A DNA stretch of 64,000 nt from Siphonodentalium dalli (GCA_032622095.1 CP136061.1:261298077-261362076); one strand, 5' to 3'; shown: positions 1 to 12,794, counted from the stretch's first letter. A program made the numbers and translations. The notes: generated by a model from the letters alone, not told the origin.

Positions 1-427
1 ACGTAGAGGGCGCTGCGTGGAGTTTGGCGCCCATGTTCTACCAGAACGCGGAAGTAGTTTGGCTGTCAAATACAAACATTGTTAAGTGTTTTGTGTGTGA
101 AACACTTTCGCCTCCCACACAAACTGTCAACCAACTTACATCCGTATTCCGTGGAACGCAATCAAATCAACATCCATTCGGCGAATAACAGGAATGTGAG
201 ACGATACTAATAATGCACAAAAGTAGCAACAATGAAAAGTGTCCTATTCGTGTTCCGGATAATGGCTGTAATGCGTTAGAATATTCGGACCCGACTAATT
301 ACACGGCCGACATAATATTGTTGATATACAATGTAGTCGGTCATACAATAAAGTAATTTACCGCACATTTATTGCACATATTATTAATTAAACCTGCAGT
401 GCATACGGAACTCATTCAAACGCTTTA
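1..427. other. unassigned non-coding stretch
   Basis: I see no coding, RNA or repeat signal that can be supported here. The stretch ends at the left TTA flank (425-427) of the Harbinger-like element that follows. Confidence 0.5.
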
Positions 428-1402
428 GGGTGCATTTACATTGCTATAGAAATGTACACAGATCTACACGCAGACAGTGTAAACGGGTTGATATAGAAAT
501 GCACACAGAAAGAAAACGGTATTAGTTCGTGTGAGCAAAAATCGTGACCGCTACACGTCACGGTCTACGCCCATATATTGCGACAGGCAAATCAGTTTTG
601 ATTAATTGTTACTCGGGCTTGGCGAATGTTTTCGTTGTCATTTCAACCCGTGTATTTCGAATATTGAACACGGATAGGGACGTGGCAACTTGTTCAACGG
701 TTGGATATTTCATACCTGACACAACATTAGTTGTAATTTCCAAACCAACAATAGATTAAAAATGATCTTGTAGTTTGATTTTCAAACATTTTATTTGGGG
801 GGGGGGGGTATTGTTTTCGGACCAATATTTGCATAATTTCCTACTTTTTATCAAAATTTTGGACTGGAATGGCCATCAGCTGGAAATTTTCCAACCTTAT
901 CATAGGGGCGGATGTAATGTTGGAAATGTCCAACACTTGGAAAGATTGTGTCCTGGTCCCTCCCCGTGGCCAGTCATCATCATCATATTTATTGTCTAAC
1001 AGCTATATATAAAAACTGCATGTAATTTAAGAAAACAATATTGTCCTACATTGGTTAACATTGTCATTGGAATTGTCATCAGTTGAAAATTTTACTACAT
1101 TTGGTCAAATAAAGGGTGTTGTAGGGTAACTGCATGATTTTCATTCTTTCTTCGAACCATTATCAAGTGGTATAAGGATACACTTTAAATACATGCGGCA
1201 CATACCAAATCGCTGTTATCTGCTGATAGTTGATACATTTTCATGTCTGGCCTAAACTGACACGACTCGCAGTGAATTGTCAATTACCAGAGTACAGATC
1301 AGCGCGCGTTCACTATTGGTAATCATGTTGTGATCACAGTAATGCGCGACACGTGACTTCATACATATCTATATACATTTCTATAGCAATGTAAATGCAC
1401 CC
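428..1402. mobile_element. Harbinger-like non-autonomous DNA transposon, 975 bp
   Basis: The ends form a near-perfect inverted repeat of about 29 bp: GGGTGCATTTACATTG at 428 is mirrored by CAATGTAAATGCACCC ending at 1402. Both ends are flanked by TTA (425-427 and 1403-1405). A 3-bp TWA duplication with TIRs starting GG is the classic pattern of PIF/Harbinger elements. No transposase is encoded; the short frames inside are not gene-like. Around 790-960 there is sequence related to the dispersed 'ggccatcag...ggaaatttt' repeats near 28.1, 35.0 and 36.0 kb, perhaps an older nested insertion. The superfamily call rests on TSD and TIR alone. Confidence 0.7.
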
Positions 1403-1458
1403 TTAGGGAAATGACACAATATTATACCTGTTGATGTATCTGGCTTACTCCTTCTGTT

Positions 1459-1651
1459 GAGGTAATGTACCCTATACTATAGTATGTGCGAAATGCTTTA
1501 TTGTCAGCATGGGACGTGAGAAAACGTATATACACTATACTATAGTATGCAAGTAATGTATGCAAGTAATGCTGAGGTAATGTACACTATACTATAGTAT
1601 GCAAGTAATGCTTTATTGTTCGCCATTATACATGGGGTGTGAGAAAACGTA
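1459..1651. repeat. local direct duplication (about 115-123 bp offset)
   Basis: The block starting 'gaggtaatgtacc' at 1459 and ending 'gtgagaaaacgtatataca' recurs from 1574. Each copy holds the palindromic core 'actatactatagtatg'. Between them is a short 'gcaagtaatgtat' stutter. Confidence 0.6.
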
Positions 1652-1690
1652 TATACAATATTTATAAATTAGAACACCCCAGACAGACGG

Positions 1691-1954
1691 ATGAGCTGTA
1701 TCTTCAGGAATTTTCCGACCAGCTTGCAGAATGGCTTCCAGGAGAGGGTTAGCTGTTCTGTCACTGCATATGAGCTCCAAGATAGTGTTTCTTATGCAAA
1801 ATTAAATAACTCACGTCTCTTTACAGCCTTTCTTGATTCTAAAAAGGCATTCGACGGTGTATGGCACGAAGGGTTGATTTATAAATTACATGAAAAAGGA
1901 GTAAGAGGTCACATGCTCCTGTTGCTAAACAATATGTATTCTGATTCTCATTAA
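1691..1954 (+). pseudogene. non-LTR reverse transcriptase fragment
   Basis: The translated frame carries RT finger/palm motif A as FLDSKKAFDGVWHEGL (compare FLDxxKAFDxVxH in LINE RTs), followed by 'LIYKLHEKGVRG'. The upstream 'LQNGFQERVSC' resembles the 'QxGFRxgRSc' block before motif A. Everything 5' (endonuclease) and 3' (the YADD box) is missing and the frame stops after 87 codons. The apparent ATG is fortuitous. This is a dead fragment, from a different or more degraded element than the LINE at 52-56 kb. Confidence 0.75.
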
Positions 1955-2381
1955 AAGAAAAGAAAAAATACGTTCCGACAGATAGCTCTAAAGATTCTAA
2001 GTAAAACAAAGAAGGAACTACATTAAGTACATTATGGTCAATATAATAGACGCTAAAATACTCATCTCTATCGAAATAGATTCTAAATATAACATTTTGG
2101 CCTATGATCTGGGGGGGGGGGGGCTTCTCTACACCCTAAGATCTACTTTCTTCTGTCTCAACCACAGGGGCTTCGTGTGTCGTCCCTATATACGCGCCTG
2201 GTTTACGTCATGGTAGAATGTCGGTTAATTGTGGACCCACTCTCGTTACCATCACATGCGTTATATCCGGTTTATTTCATGTCTGTTTTAAGTGGAGAAA
2301 GACGATTTAAACAGTTTTATGACTTGGAGAATAGTAATAGATATATAATTCAGCAAACATAAGATGATTTAATTTGATTAA
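1955..2381. other. unassigned stretch with a G-homopolymer
   Basis: Apart from a run of twelve G residues near 2111-2122, I see nothing that supports a gene. It ends in the TTAA (2378-2381) that borders the next element. Confidence 0.4.
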
Positions 2382-2752
2382 AGGTACTCAATCCGATTCG
2401 ATGGTCCCCATATCATCAGATTCCAACAACAACAACATTTTTTTAAATACCGCTTCAGTTATCAGAATCGATTAATTGCCCAAAATAATGCTAACCACAG
2501 TCAACTTTAGTATAAAATTGCCCAAAACCTGTTATTTACAACATTTTGTTCAACGATATTATGCCGGTTTGTCAAATATCTGACACAAAAAAGTCAATTA
2601 ATTTTAGAGTTATCCATCTTCATCCACAATTCGGTCCGATATCGTCTTCTCGTCGACTTTTACAGGGCCACTGAACATTATTGGTGGTGAAAAATAACAG
2701 ATTTTTAAAATCGATATCTGATCACTCTGAGCTTTGATGGGTGGGTTTGCGA
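2382..2752 (-). mobile_element. TTAA-type MITE family C, truncated copy
   Basis: It begins TTAA-AGGTACTCAATCCGA and reads on through 'ccatatcatcagattccaac', the complement of the right end of the complete copy at 46706-47174. It continues through the family body ('ggataactctaaaat' in complement) to about 2752, where similarity stops without the opposite terminus. It therefore lost one end. Confidence 0.7.
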
Positions 2753-3833
2753 TCGCCTCGGCCATTTTGAATGCGTGATACTCATCAACTCGAAACCACG
2801 TGATTCCCCACCGTGATAGACACCGCTGGTAGAAATTGCTCAGCGGTAAGCTTGAACAGAATACAATACAGCGGGTGGATAGGTTCCTATTTTCATTCTC
2901 TGATATTTTCTAGCAACCATTTGATTACTATAGCTATGGGCATTAGATATTCTTGGGCAAGGCATTGAGATTTGCAGAAAGGATTCTTGACAAATGTATT
3001 CCTGACAAAATTACCAACAGAAATTGTTAACTGTTTGGAAACCTCCCAGATCATAAGTGCTTCAACAAGTTAAAAACAATTATACATTAATGACAGACTG
3101 CCTCTCCCGGGGATGGGACTCAGGGGGCAGAAAACATTGCATTGGTTTGATTACGATATAGAAGGAATATAAACTATTAATAACTGTTATAAAGTTTACG
3201 CATGTCGTATCAATTTGCCGATGTGTATGGATATTCAGTGATTGAGTCAAAATTATATTATCAAATACTTCAATCAATTATTACGCGCGCCGCGTGTATC
3301 TAATGTAGAGAATCTTGTTTCGCCTGGACGCATATAAATCGCATGGGGGTTTTATTTATAGAACTTGGAATTTTTGGTAGGATTAAAAGTTGAACTGCGA
3401 ACCGGAGGCCGAGTCCGGTAAAAGGTGTAGTTGGGAATTTCAATTTAGTTTATTGTCGTTAACATTATGTCAATAATGTTGATTTTTGGTTTGTGATAAG
3501 CTATGCCAATTACAAATGAAATGAATGAAAAAGATAATTTGTAAGTCTTATCTTTCAACTTTTATAGACATTTTTCGTTCTGCAGCCCACTGTGGGTTGT
3601 GGTCGGAGACGGCCGCCAGTTCTTTATTTAGGTGCTGGTTGTTATTGTTATTTTAACGGAATTCTGAGTTGGTCATTCGCGAAACAAATATATTTTATAT
3701 TCTATAATTACAATCATGGGTATATAATATATGATTTTGAGCGCGTTACCATTTCTGACTATGGTTTTGTTGTATATTATTCAGTCACACATAGAGCAGT
3801 TCGCAAGGATGAAATTTATGACAATGTGCTTAA
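2753..3833. other. non-coding stretch with two short repeat fragments
   Basis: Around 2759-2815 the sequence matches 29879-29945 ('tcggccattttgaatgcgtg' and 'gattccccaccgtgat'). Around 3400-3590 it is a diverged relative of the array at 37216-37620 (shared 'gaggccgagyccg' and 'taaaaggtgta'). Nothing else is recognised. Confidence 0.45.
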
Positions 3834-4425
3834 AGGGGTACTGTACCCAAGATGTTGTTGTTGGTTTCTATAATCCCCGAGTCGGAGAATAATGTAACAA
3901 CTTTTCAATTTTTTGAAAGTTTGTTGAGTACGAAGTATTGTTACGGATGGCAAATTTACCGGAATGCAAAAATACAAATTGTCGTTGTCGAGTAATTTTT
4001 GTAAAGTTTTCAACCAAATGAATCAAATAAACATTATATTATATGGTTAGTAGTCCCATATACTCATTTAAGTTAGTGTACCGTCACTAGTCAATGAATG
4101 GCTTGGGTTTTCTCCCCGTATAAGCATAATGTTTCAAACGATCGTGTGTGCAATTGTTTTCCTAATCCGGTATCCCTCAATTATAATTTGATTACGTTTT
4201 GTACACGGAAATTCGAATTTTAAGAGACGCCATTTTATGGCTGGAGCCATAAAATCAATTTATATTAAATTATTAACTTTTAAATTATTAAATTTTAAGA
4301 TAGCCTATTAACCTGAGCGTTTACAGAATACATCTTCGACTCAAATTACTTATATTTCTATATAGTATCGATAATAGATCGTTGTTATCACCGGGAATTT
4401 ATTGAAAATGGCGTACAGTACCCCT
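3834..4425 (+). mobile_element. TTAA-type MITE family A, complete copy (592 bp)
   Basis: The terminal inverted repeats AGGGGTACTGTAC and GTACAGTACCCCT are perfect over 13 bp and are flanked on both sides by TTAA (3830-3833 and 4426-4429). A second copy with the same orientation lies at 11370-11950. There is no coding capacity. TTAA duplications are typical of piggyBac-type transposition; assignment to a transposase family is inference. Confidence 0.8.
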
Positions 4426-5212
4426 TTAATGTTATGAAGTTGAATGCATTCGTCCGTTCACTGGATTGGTGCATTGTGCCATAAACAGACTATCACGTTC
4501 CAAAGTCCTTGAAGTCCCAAAAGGATAGCCATAAATTAATAACATATATAATACATATAGGTACACATGCGGATAAGGTCGGTTTTGGTCCTTGTTTCGA
4601 TTGCTGTCGTGTAAACAGTGGCAGATATTCATTAAAATGCACACATATTGTGAAGGTATCAACAATTCATTAGGATATCTGAAGGGAACGACACACATCT
4701 GATAGTCAGTAATCCACTTGTTATACAGTGTTTATGATGCGGATATATTGTGCTTCGGCGTATACAATATGTTCAACAAATGGTGAAAATTGCCACTGAA
4801 TTTATATTTTTTTAAATGTGATAAGTATCCAATAACGCACTTGTGTTCATAACCTGACTGAATTCTGCAATTTCAATTTTCAATATTGGGTCACAACTCA
4901 TTGCAAATACGTATTCAACCACCAGGTATATGTTATAACCGCTAACAGACAATATATCCCTATTTGCGACAGAGCTAGGTTATGACGCATGCCGAGCCAC
5001 CAATTATTATTACCACTTTATAGGGCGTTCTCTAGGCATTTGGACTCACGCAGGATTGACTTAATACATCATCGGGTTTCAATATGAAGAGAAATTGTTC
5101 CTATTAACTTTTGCCAAGGGTGCTATTGGGTATTTTGGGCTGTTTTTGTCACGATACACTTTTCGATTTAAATACATTTACAAAAGTGGCTTTTTCGCTA
5201 AATGTATATAAA
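4426..5212. other. unassigned non-coding stretch
   Basis: No supported gene, RNA or repeat structure was seen here. Confidence 0.4.
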
Positions 5213-5372
5213 TATAAGGATTAACTGTCATGTGGACTATTTTTATGGATATGTAACCGTGAGGTAAGTGGTCATAACTTGTATGTAAAACCGGGTTTTA
5301 CACAAGTTATGTCCACTTACCTCACGGTTATATCTCCATAAAAACAGTCCACATGACAGTTAATCCTTATAT
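5213..5372. repeat. hairpin-forming inverted repeat, arms about 70 bp
   Basis: The left arm (5213-5282, beginning 'atataaggattaactgtc') pairs almost base for base with the right arm (5302-5372, ending 'gacagttaatccttatat') around a loop of about 20 bases. This is the architecture of a small foldback MITE or a young palindromic duplication; no coding content. Confidence 0.8.
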
Positions 5373-6384
5373 GGTTGTATTCTAAATCGAAGTAGATCGC
5401 GCGGGAATGTCTAAATCAGGAGATGACGCAACAATACGAAGAACAGATATATTTGTTTACCAATATTTCATTCATTTCACCATTTCCTTCTTATACATTA
5501 TACAGTTTGTCGCCACTCGCTGTTGCCTTTTGATTTTTTATGATAAATACTGCGAAGGCTAAATCGTGTAGCGCAGTTCGCTCCCGTTTACTCCGACTGT
5601 ACCAACTTGATTGGGGGTTTTAAAAGCGAATTGTCATTGTTACAACACAATCATGCGGGCATTCTCGGACGTCAATCAAAACAGCAAACAGTGCTTTATT
5701 TGGAAACATGAATATTAATGAGCTGTCACGAGCTGCTGATCTCTGAATCAGTTTAAGTGTTTGGACATATAGTGTGAAATGACATCTTGGTCCATTTTCA
5801 ACGAGAATGGTATTTGTTGTAAGATGAGAGCATTCGAAAACTTTAGCATCCTACAACAACTGCAATATTACTGTTCGTGGCTGGACGCATGATTGTAATG
5901 ACTGTAACCATTGAAACATACGGGAGCTGCACTGTTGCAGCATTAAAGATCACGAGCAAGTGCATTATCTGCACAGACAAAATCTTGTTTATCATCGGAT
6001 CAACATCATTCCACTCCAGATCTGGATAATCCTGACCAACATTGATTGAACAACGACTCGTGTATGGCAATAGCATGTCTAGTAATAAAACTACATTGTT
6101 TCAAACACTAAAATAATATAAGTCATAGAAAACTTAGTCTGGAATGATATTTCACGATGCGACACGACCGACAGTGACTGTTAGTTACGGATATATGACA
6201 TGTAAATATGTTGCAACACGACCCCTTATTAATTATTATTATATCTAAACTAGCACTAAACGTTTGAAAATTGTTAAAAAGCCATCGATCAATTAGTAAC
6301 CATATCCTGAAACTTTAGACTTCTTAAAACTGATGCACTTAAAACTGCATATTGCATAACAGTATTACTGAGTCACGTGGTACC
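5373..6384. other. unassigned non-coding stretch
   Basis: I found no supported feature here. Confidence 0.4.
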
Positions 6385-6475
6385 CCCGGTGACTCAGATG
6401 ATAAGTTGCATGACGCACCAGGCCAACATAAGCCGTCATGCGATGGCGAATCTGGTTCGAAACCCGGTAAGCGAG
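6385..6475 (+). repeat. possible tRNA-derived SINE head
   Basis: 'gtgactcagatgataag' resembles a pol III A box, and the B-box-like GGTTCGAAACC (from 6454) sits in a T-arm-like stem-loop (CTGG-TTCGAAA-CCCGG). Acceptor and anticodon arms do not form a convincing tRNA, so a decayed tRNA-related SINE is likelier than a functional tRNA gene. Confidence 0.35.
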
Positions 6476-8566
6476 GGTTTATGACCCACGCAAATGGAGG
6501 TGAATCTGATTCGTGCGTCCGGGGAAAGTTTGTCAGCTGTGTTCTGTGTTTCCAGTGAACTTAACCCTCTGTGTGATATTTTCTCCACAAACAGAACTGA
6601 CAACTTCGTCATATATGGCTATTGCATGATGGATAGGCTGGAACCGGAATTGGGCTTAATTTTTCGAGATCAATCATGTGGACGAGTAACAAACTGAATT
6701 ATATATCCGTAACTTCGCAACCTGTTTTATAAGCACTGTATATACTATCATTCTTACAAACTTTTTCTACGCATACGCTCCATATTTGGGAACGATTTAC
6801 GACGTCATCTCGGGAAAGCTCCGTCTTCCCGGAAATCAAATATCGACCCCACAATAACGTATAACGGCCCAATCTCCATTTGATTAAGGCAGGATTCGTC
6901 ATCCCCAGTTTAAACCTCCGGGTTTAACCCGGGTTTAAACCTAAGTTGACGGTCTAACGCCGTTCAACTGGACAATGTATCCCGTAAAAAACGTATAATG
7001 TCCAATCGTCATGCATTTGATTACGGTCGGTTTATTCACCTCCAGTTTAAACCTATGGGTTGGCGGTCCAGCCAAACCGTGTATGTCTGTTTTATGTTGC
7101 CCATATTCAGAATAAGCAATGGGTGATGCCACAGTGTCCTGGGCCCACAAATAAGGTACCCTGCCTTGTTCATCGGAAGCTTATATTCTGCTAATGATGA
7201 ACAGACAGTCTGCCGTCAGAGCAGTTTTAGCCATTCAAAAATAAAAATGGTATAAATAAAATTGTAGAGAAGCCGGAATCTCATGAATTGCTTACACGGT
7301 TTGTGGTCAGCTGATTCGATGAGATGAGCATCCAATGAAACTACCCAGTTGCTATGCGGACCATAAACAGGTAGGCATAACGCCCTCAATTAATGCGAAC
7401 AAGTACACGCTTAAAACAGCTCTCGTGTGAGAATGAATCAATTGTAACACGATAACGTCAAGCCATCATACTCACATCATAGACACACATTCAATCGAGA
7501 TTATATACATATCAACCCGTTGAATGTATTGTGTAGCAATTATAAACCGCGGTCAGTTCTAGCCTTCATGGCGCCCGTTTTTTTTTGCTGGACCGTCGAA
7601 TGATATGGTTTAAGTTGCCGGTGTAAGGATATAAAACGCAAACAGAAATTCCCAATAATTAATAAACAAACTTATCCCCATAAACTCTACATGCATGGTG
7701 TAAGCGCGTCTTGTTTATACAGTTCTAATCAAAATATGACCGTAAGACTTAATTAACGATTTTCGCTGTCGATAGAACGTAACGGACCGCAACAGGCAAG
7801 TACGATTTAAATTCGACGATGTAGGCACTACTGCTAAACGATGGTCTGGCTGCAACATTGCAGATCTAAACCAGAGATGACGAATGCGCCACTTAGACAT
7901 GCCGTCTCGACTTTAAATCATGGTTTAGGCTGTCAAATTGGGGGTTTCTGTAAAACCGATGTAAACAGCATGGAGATGACGAATCCGTCCTTTTTGTTGC
8001 GCAGTGTTCCTGACTTGGTGTCACAATAGTAGCAATAGTCAAAACCATTAGATTGTTCCGTTAAAAAGTGAAACGTAATTCTCCAAGGATCTGATTTTGA
8101 TATTTGAGATCCATTTCACTTTCACTTACAGGAAATACGTTTATAATTGGCATCAATTTTGAATATGTCTCAATATTTCCAAATGAGTTTTGAACAAATG
8201 GAGCATTGTCATTTTCACCTTCAAGTGTCACGTGACCCTTTAAATGTGACAAGAAATGACGTCACCATTCATGGGAGATAAGTCGTGACGTTTTGTCTTT
8301 CCCTAAACGTTCGGGAGTTGGCGTAGCGGCGATTTCTAGGCTTCGCGTTTCCACGTGTTGGGATCAGGGGCGATCATGGCACATTGATATGAGGGGTATA
8401 GACCAATCTAAAAACCGTTGTATCTCACCTTTAATGTTGGCTCTTGGGATGCCATGCCGGAATCGTGCGATCGACTTAGACGCATATTGTATTGTTCAAT
8501 AATGGCATGCGTTCGAAAGCGCATTAGGGCGACCCGAAACACCACCGCACCCCAAATGTACAAATA
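6476..8566. other. non-coding stretch with a diverged duplication
   Basis: Two diverged copies of a roughly 120-150 bp block lie at about 6790-6940 and 6960-7080, sharing 'aacgtataa', 'tttgatta' and 'cagtttaaaccta/cc'. The first ends in 'gggtttaacccgggtttaaa', a short palindromic GTTTAAAC-like cluster. The rest holds nothing I can support. Confidence 0.35.
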
Positions 8567-8642
8567 CACAACTCGTTATAAGACTTACAACTCGTTATAC
8601 AGCCTTCCAACGACTCGTTATAACGTTGCAACTCGTTATAAC
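8567..8642. repeat. short tandem repeat, unit 'aactcgttata'
   Basis: Four copies of 'caactcgttata' or 'gactcgttata' recur at 19-25 bp spacing. This is a degenerate minisatellite. Confidence 0.7.
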
Positions 8643-8819
8643 CAGTCATTTATTGGATAAATCCAATAACAGGATTATTAACATGGAATTATTGAGTTGT
8701 GAACTTCAGTGTGCTTGCACATAAATTGTGGATACCCCCGTTTAAAAAAAATTAATTACACATTATGTAATCAGTCTTTCCGTCGGGGTGTCCGTATGTC
8801 CATCAAGTCGCCCGTCCAT

Positions 8820-9290
8820 TAATTGTATTTGTTTCCGACCGATAACTCTAGTTTGGATTATTTGATCAGAACCAAATTTGGCAAGTGTGTTTACAGGCCG
8901 AGTTCGAATATGGGCTCCTTCTAATTAATTTCATAGGAGTTATATGAGCCATTTTCGACTTTATCTGATATTATAATATTTTAGTTTCCGACAGATCCTC
9001 CAGTTTTTATTATTGATCAGAACCAAAGTGTTCCCCAGTCTTTAAACAGGCCGAGTTCGAATATGAATTCCGCCCAATTATTTGTACATGAGTTAACAGG
9101 GGTTATGGTCATTTTCCGACTTAGAATTTACCTTATTCCAGGACATTTTAGTTCGGACCGATAACTCAAATATGGATTACTTTTCTCACCGGCAAATACA
9201 AGCCAAGTTCGAATATGGGTTCCTTTCATTGCTTACATTAATTACGGCCCTTTTAAACTTAGAAGTCACCTGATATAAGAACAATTTTAC
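8820..9290. repeat. degenerate tandem array, about 170-bp unit
   Basis: Three diverged units each run 'ttccgaccgataactc...gattatttgatcagaacc...ccgagttcgaatatggg...ccattttcgacttag'. The style matches the arrays at 26.4, 38.1, 40.2 and 42.6 kb. Confidence 0.65.
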
Positions 9291-9354
9291 AAGTAAACTA
9301 GTGGGCGTATTTATTTACATATAAATTCACACACCCTGCATGGTTGGCCAGCTT

Positions 9355-9801
9355 CCAGTCTAAGTTTAGCGTGCTTGTCATTTGCAGAATGAGATCCCCC
9401 GAAGGTGAATTTAGTGACGCTATCACACATAGCGGGCTAGCGTCACTAAATTCACCACCTGGAGACCTCATTCTGCTTAGGCCTCATCTTCTCTGGAAAG
9501 TTTCTATAGAAACTTCTTCACATATATTTCTTATTTATTAGATTATACTTCTTATTTAGTTTAGTTTCTCTATATCCCAAAATTGGCAGACGACACATTG
9601 CATAATCGAGGTTCACAATGTGTGTACATCACAATATTCACCATTTGGGAACTTCAAACCTCAGTCTATGTCTCCCATAGCAGATAAGGCCATGCAGAAT
9701 GAGCTCCCCAGAGGATGACTTTAGCTATGCGGGATAGCATCACTAAATTCACCCTCTGTGGACCTCATTCTGCAAATGACAGGCACACTAAACTCAGGCT
9801 T
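9355..9801. mobile_element. MITE family E, copy 1
   Basis: The termini are imperfect inverted repeats ('agtttagcgtgcttgtcat' against 'atgacaggcacactaaact'). Just inside each end sits a second hairpin built from 'ggtgaatttagtgacgcta' and its complement. The same organisation, on the same strand, is seen at 47210-47661. I cannot see a target-site duplication for this copy. Confidence 0.7.
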
Positions 9802-10017
9802 ATTTCAGTCGTGAACGCGGGAACTCTAGATTGCATTTGTGTATGGCCAAATAAGTTTCACACGAGTAAAAGTATAGACGAGTGGAGTTATTAGTTCCGT
9901 ATACGGGCGACTTATATAGTACAGTGCCTGTGAATAAGGTGCAAGTGTGAAGGATATACCATGGTGAATGGTAGATGTCATTGGTAATGTGCATGCAGCG
10001 AATTCAGTGTGACAGCG

Positions 10018-10320
10018 GCTAATTTATCTCTTGTTGCATATGTTGAAATGGTGAGTATACATTGTGTGTGGTGTTGTGCTTGCTAACATTATTGAGTTAG
10101 GACCAGTCTGATTAAATCGCATGCGAGGCATGTCTTTTTTTATTTTATTTTTTACTTCTTTTTTGTTAGCATGCATGTTTTGTTTGCTATCCCAATTGGC
10201 CACAACTTTCGTAGAACAATAGAGTGTTCCGGATACCATAGACAAATTTAGTCCGGATGCCGGTCACTGTGGGAAGGGGTTGGTGTCTCAGAACAAGCGA
10301 CCAGCATACGTTCCTATTTC
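10018..10320 (+). repeat. dispersed repeat family R, reference copy
   Basis: It runs from 'cttgttgcatatgttgaaatgg' through 'gaccagtctgattaaatc' to 'gtccggatgccggtcact' and 'acaagcgaccagca'. The reverse complement of its left two thirds is found at 33985-34440, split by a MITE. Its right part recurs at 12160-12266. Confidence 0.65.
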
Positions 10321-11369
10321 TTTGGCGATCACATCATTTGTTCACTCCCAAATTTTCGACACCCACCCCCCAAATTTCACTAATTTTGGTCTAAACCGCA
10401 TAAATTAAACTCTACTGATATCACTCATATGACTGAGAAATTACCTCCATTAGTTCAAATGTCCATTTAACCTGTTTCATAAGCTGTGTTAACTGAATAT
10501 ATGTTTAATGCAGCAAATATGATGATTTTTTTCAAATACTGGCTGAAAAGGCATTTGTCTACAATGTACATGCATTGGAGTTTCCATGTGTGATGAGAGT
10601 GTGCTAGGTCTACATGTGTGGTCAAATCCCATATTACTAAATGGACATTATAATGCATCGATGTAGTGGACAACCCATCAGAAGCTGATAGGTATGCATC
10701 CAATTTTACAGACAAAAAAACAAATTATACATATCCGAGCATATCCCCTACATATCCAGTGAAGTTGGATTATCCCCTGCAGGTTATTACATGAACCGAA
10801 CATATGTTTTGGTTGGCTATTTGACTGTAATACATTTTAAGCTGATGTCATCTCAGGACAATGAACATAATCTAGACTTTCGAGTCACTGTTGACATTTT
10901 GTAGACATTTTCATGATATATCAGTAAATAATAATCAGTTGTTAAGCTCCAATTCAACTAGAGTCAATATATTATTTTAAATAAATACATATAGAGGATA
11001 TTTACAGGCTGCAACTGGAAATATTATTTTATAAATTGCTGATATATGCAAACCTAAGTCATTGCTTGGATACACACAATTTCATAATTTCTAATTTATA
11101 TTTCCCGTCTGTCAACCAGTTAATTATCTTGGATTATTCCATACCACTTGCGTTAGTCTACTGGAGCAACTTTTATACTAAATGACAAGCAGTCACTATG
11201 CCAGGCTTGGATACTTTAGGTGCTGTGAGAGTAAAATATTATCTAAGTTTATAGACAATGCAAATATTTCATTGAGTAACACGTATGCACTGATGACAGT
11301 TAATTTCTAGGCTTTAAAGTCATAGTTTCATCAGGACGCGTTTTTTTTATTTAAAGGAATATCGATTAA
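10321..11369. other. unassigned non-coding stretch
   Basis: AT-rich sequence with no supported gene or repeat. It ends in the TTAA (11366-11369) of the next MITE. Confidence 0.4.
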
Positions 11370-11950
11370 AGGGGTACTGTACGCCAAATGTTGTTGTTGG
11401 TTTCTATAGTCTCCGAGTCGGAGAATAAGGTAACAATTGTTTCATTATTTGAAAGTCTGTTGATTACGAAGTAGTGTTACGGATGACAAATTTACCGGAA
11501 TGCAAAAATACAAATTATCGTTGTCGAGTAATTTTTGTACATTTTTCAACCAAATGTATCAAATAAAAGTTATATTATATGCATACTAGTCCCATATACA
11601 CATTTAAGTTATTGTATCGTCACTAGTCAGTGAGTGGCTTTGGGCTTTCTCCCCGTATCATCATAATGTTTTAAACGATCGCGTGTGCCATCCGTTTACC
11701 AGCCAGTATCCCTCAATTAAATTTGATTACGTCTTGCACACGGAAATTCGTAATTTACTTGACGCCATTTTATGGCTCCAGTCATAACTGAAATTTATAT
11801 CAAATTATTAACTTTGATTTTAAGATAGCCTATTAACCTGAGCGTTTACAGAATACATCTCCGACTCAAATTACTTATGTTTCTATATATTATCGATATT
11901 AGATCGTTGTTATCACCGGAAATTTATTGAAAATGGCGTACAGTACCCCT
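11370..11950 (+). mobile_element. TTAA-type MITE family A, second copy (581 bp)
   Basis: It opens TTAA-AGGGGTACTGTAC and closes GTACAGTACCCCT followed by TTCA, a decayed TTAA. It is colinear with 3834-4425 throughout ('ggtttctatag/ataatc', 'gagtcggagaataa', 'gaaatttattgaaaatggcg'). Confidence 0.8.
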
Positions 11951-12159
11951 TTCATTTCTCGAAGCTTATTTCCGAGGGTGTCGGGAAGGAAAGTTTTCAC
12001 CTCAGCGTCTCATATGCAACATGCCTTAGATTAATGTCATCTCCTCTAAGACCCATATGATGTCAAATATGGACACAAAAGTACTTTAGTAAAAATATAA
12101 TTGCATGATGTTGTAACCCACCCACCGGCACATCTATCCTTCCTGCAAAATGTGTATTA

Positions 12160-12266
12160 CCTGTAAAAGAATAGAGTATTCCGGATGCTATGGGGAATTT
12201 TAGTTCGGATGCCGGACACTAGGGGAGGGTGTGGGTGCATCCGAACAAGCGACCAGCACTCCGCAA
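12160..12266 (+). repeat. dispersed repeat family R, partial copy
   Basis: Matches the right-hand part of 10018-10320 ('gaatagagtattccggat', 'gttcggatgccggacact', 'gaacaagcgaccagca'). Confidence 0.6.
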
Positions 12267-12276
12267 GTATTACTTA

Positions 12277-12373
12277 GGAGATAAACATACCCTGTTGAGT
12301 TGTACATTCTGGAATTCGAGCATGAAAACATTCCAATCCCAGAATGTACAACGAAACAGGTACGTTTATCTCC
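12277..12373. repeat. hairpin inverted repeat, arms about 36 bp
   Basis: 'ggagataaacataccctg...gtacattctgg' on the left pairs with 'ccagaatgtac...caggtacgtttatctcc' on the right. It is a small foldback element without coding capacity. Confidence 0.75.
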
Positions 12374-12794
12374 ATTGTAATTCAATCTAGCAAGGAATTT
12401 GCAAAAGAAATGTATAAAAAGTACCATTTAGTCATTTTTATGACACGAATCGAGACTTTCATTTTGCCATTGTCACCGTGCACAAATCTGTGGATTTGTT
12501 CATTGCGTTACTCGGAACGATTTCCTGTGGGGCGCGTTGGATTGTTTCGCTACTCCATTCTGTGCCGGTGAAATTTTACCGTGCTACATTCAGATTTGAT
12601 GCACACTGAAGCAGCCGATATCGGTGAATCGAAAACTAAAGTTAGCCGCTAAAGTTAGACAAATACTCAAGTGAATTACAATGTAAAATATATGCTCGTT
12701 GTGACTATATAGTGCACGTGGTGTGCCATTGTATTTGTGCATGCACATTCATGTAAATCATTCAAATTGCAATCTTAATGATGATCTATATAGG
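12374..12794. other. unassigned stretch upstream of the GPCR duplication
   Basis: No gene is supported. The boundary at about 12795 ('gggccctgcgaat') is where similarity to the inverted block at 30360-32070 begins. 'catgtagatcattnaa...gggccct' also recurs in complement near 33920-33960. Confidence 0.4.
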
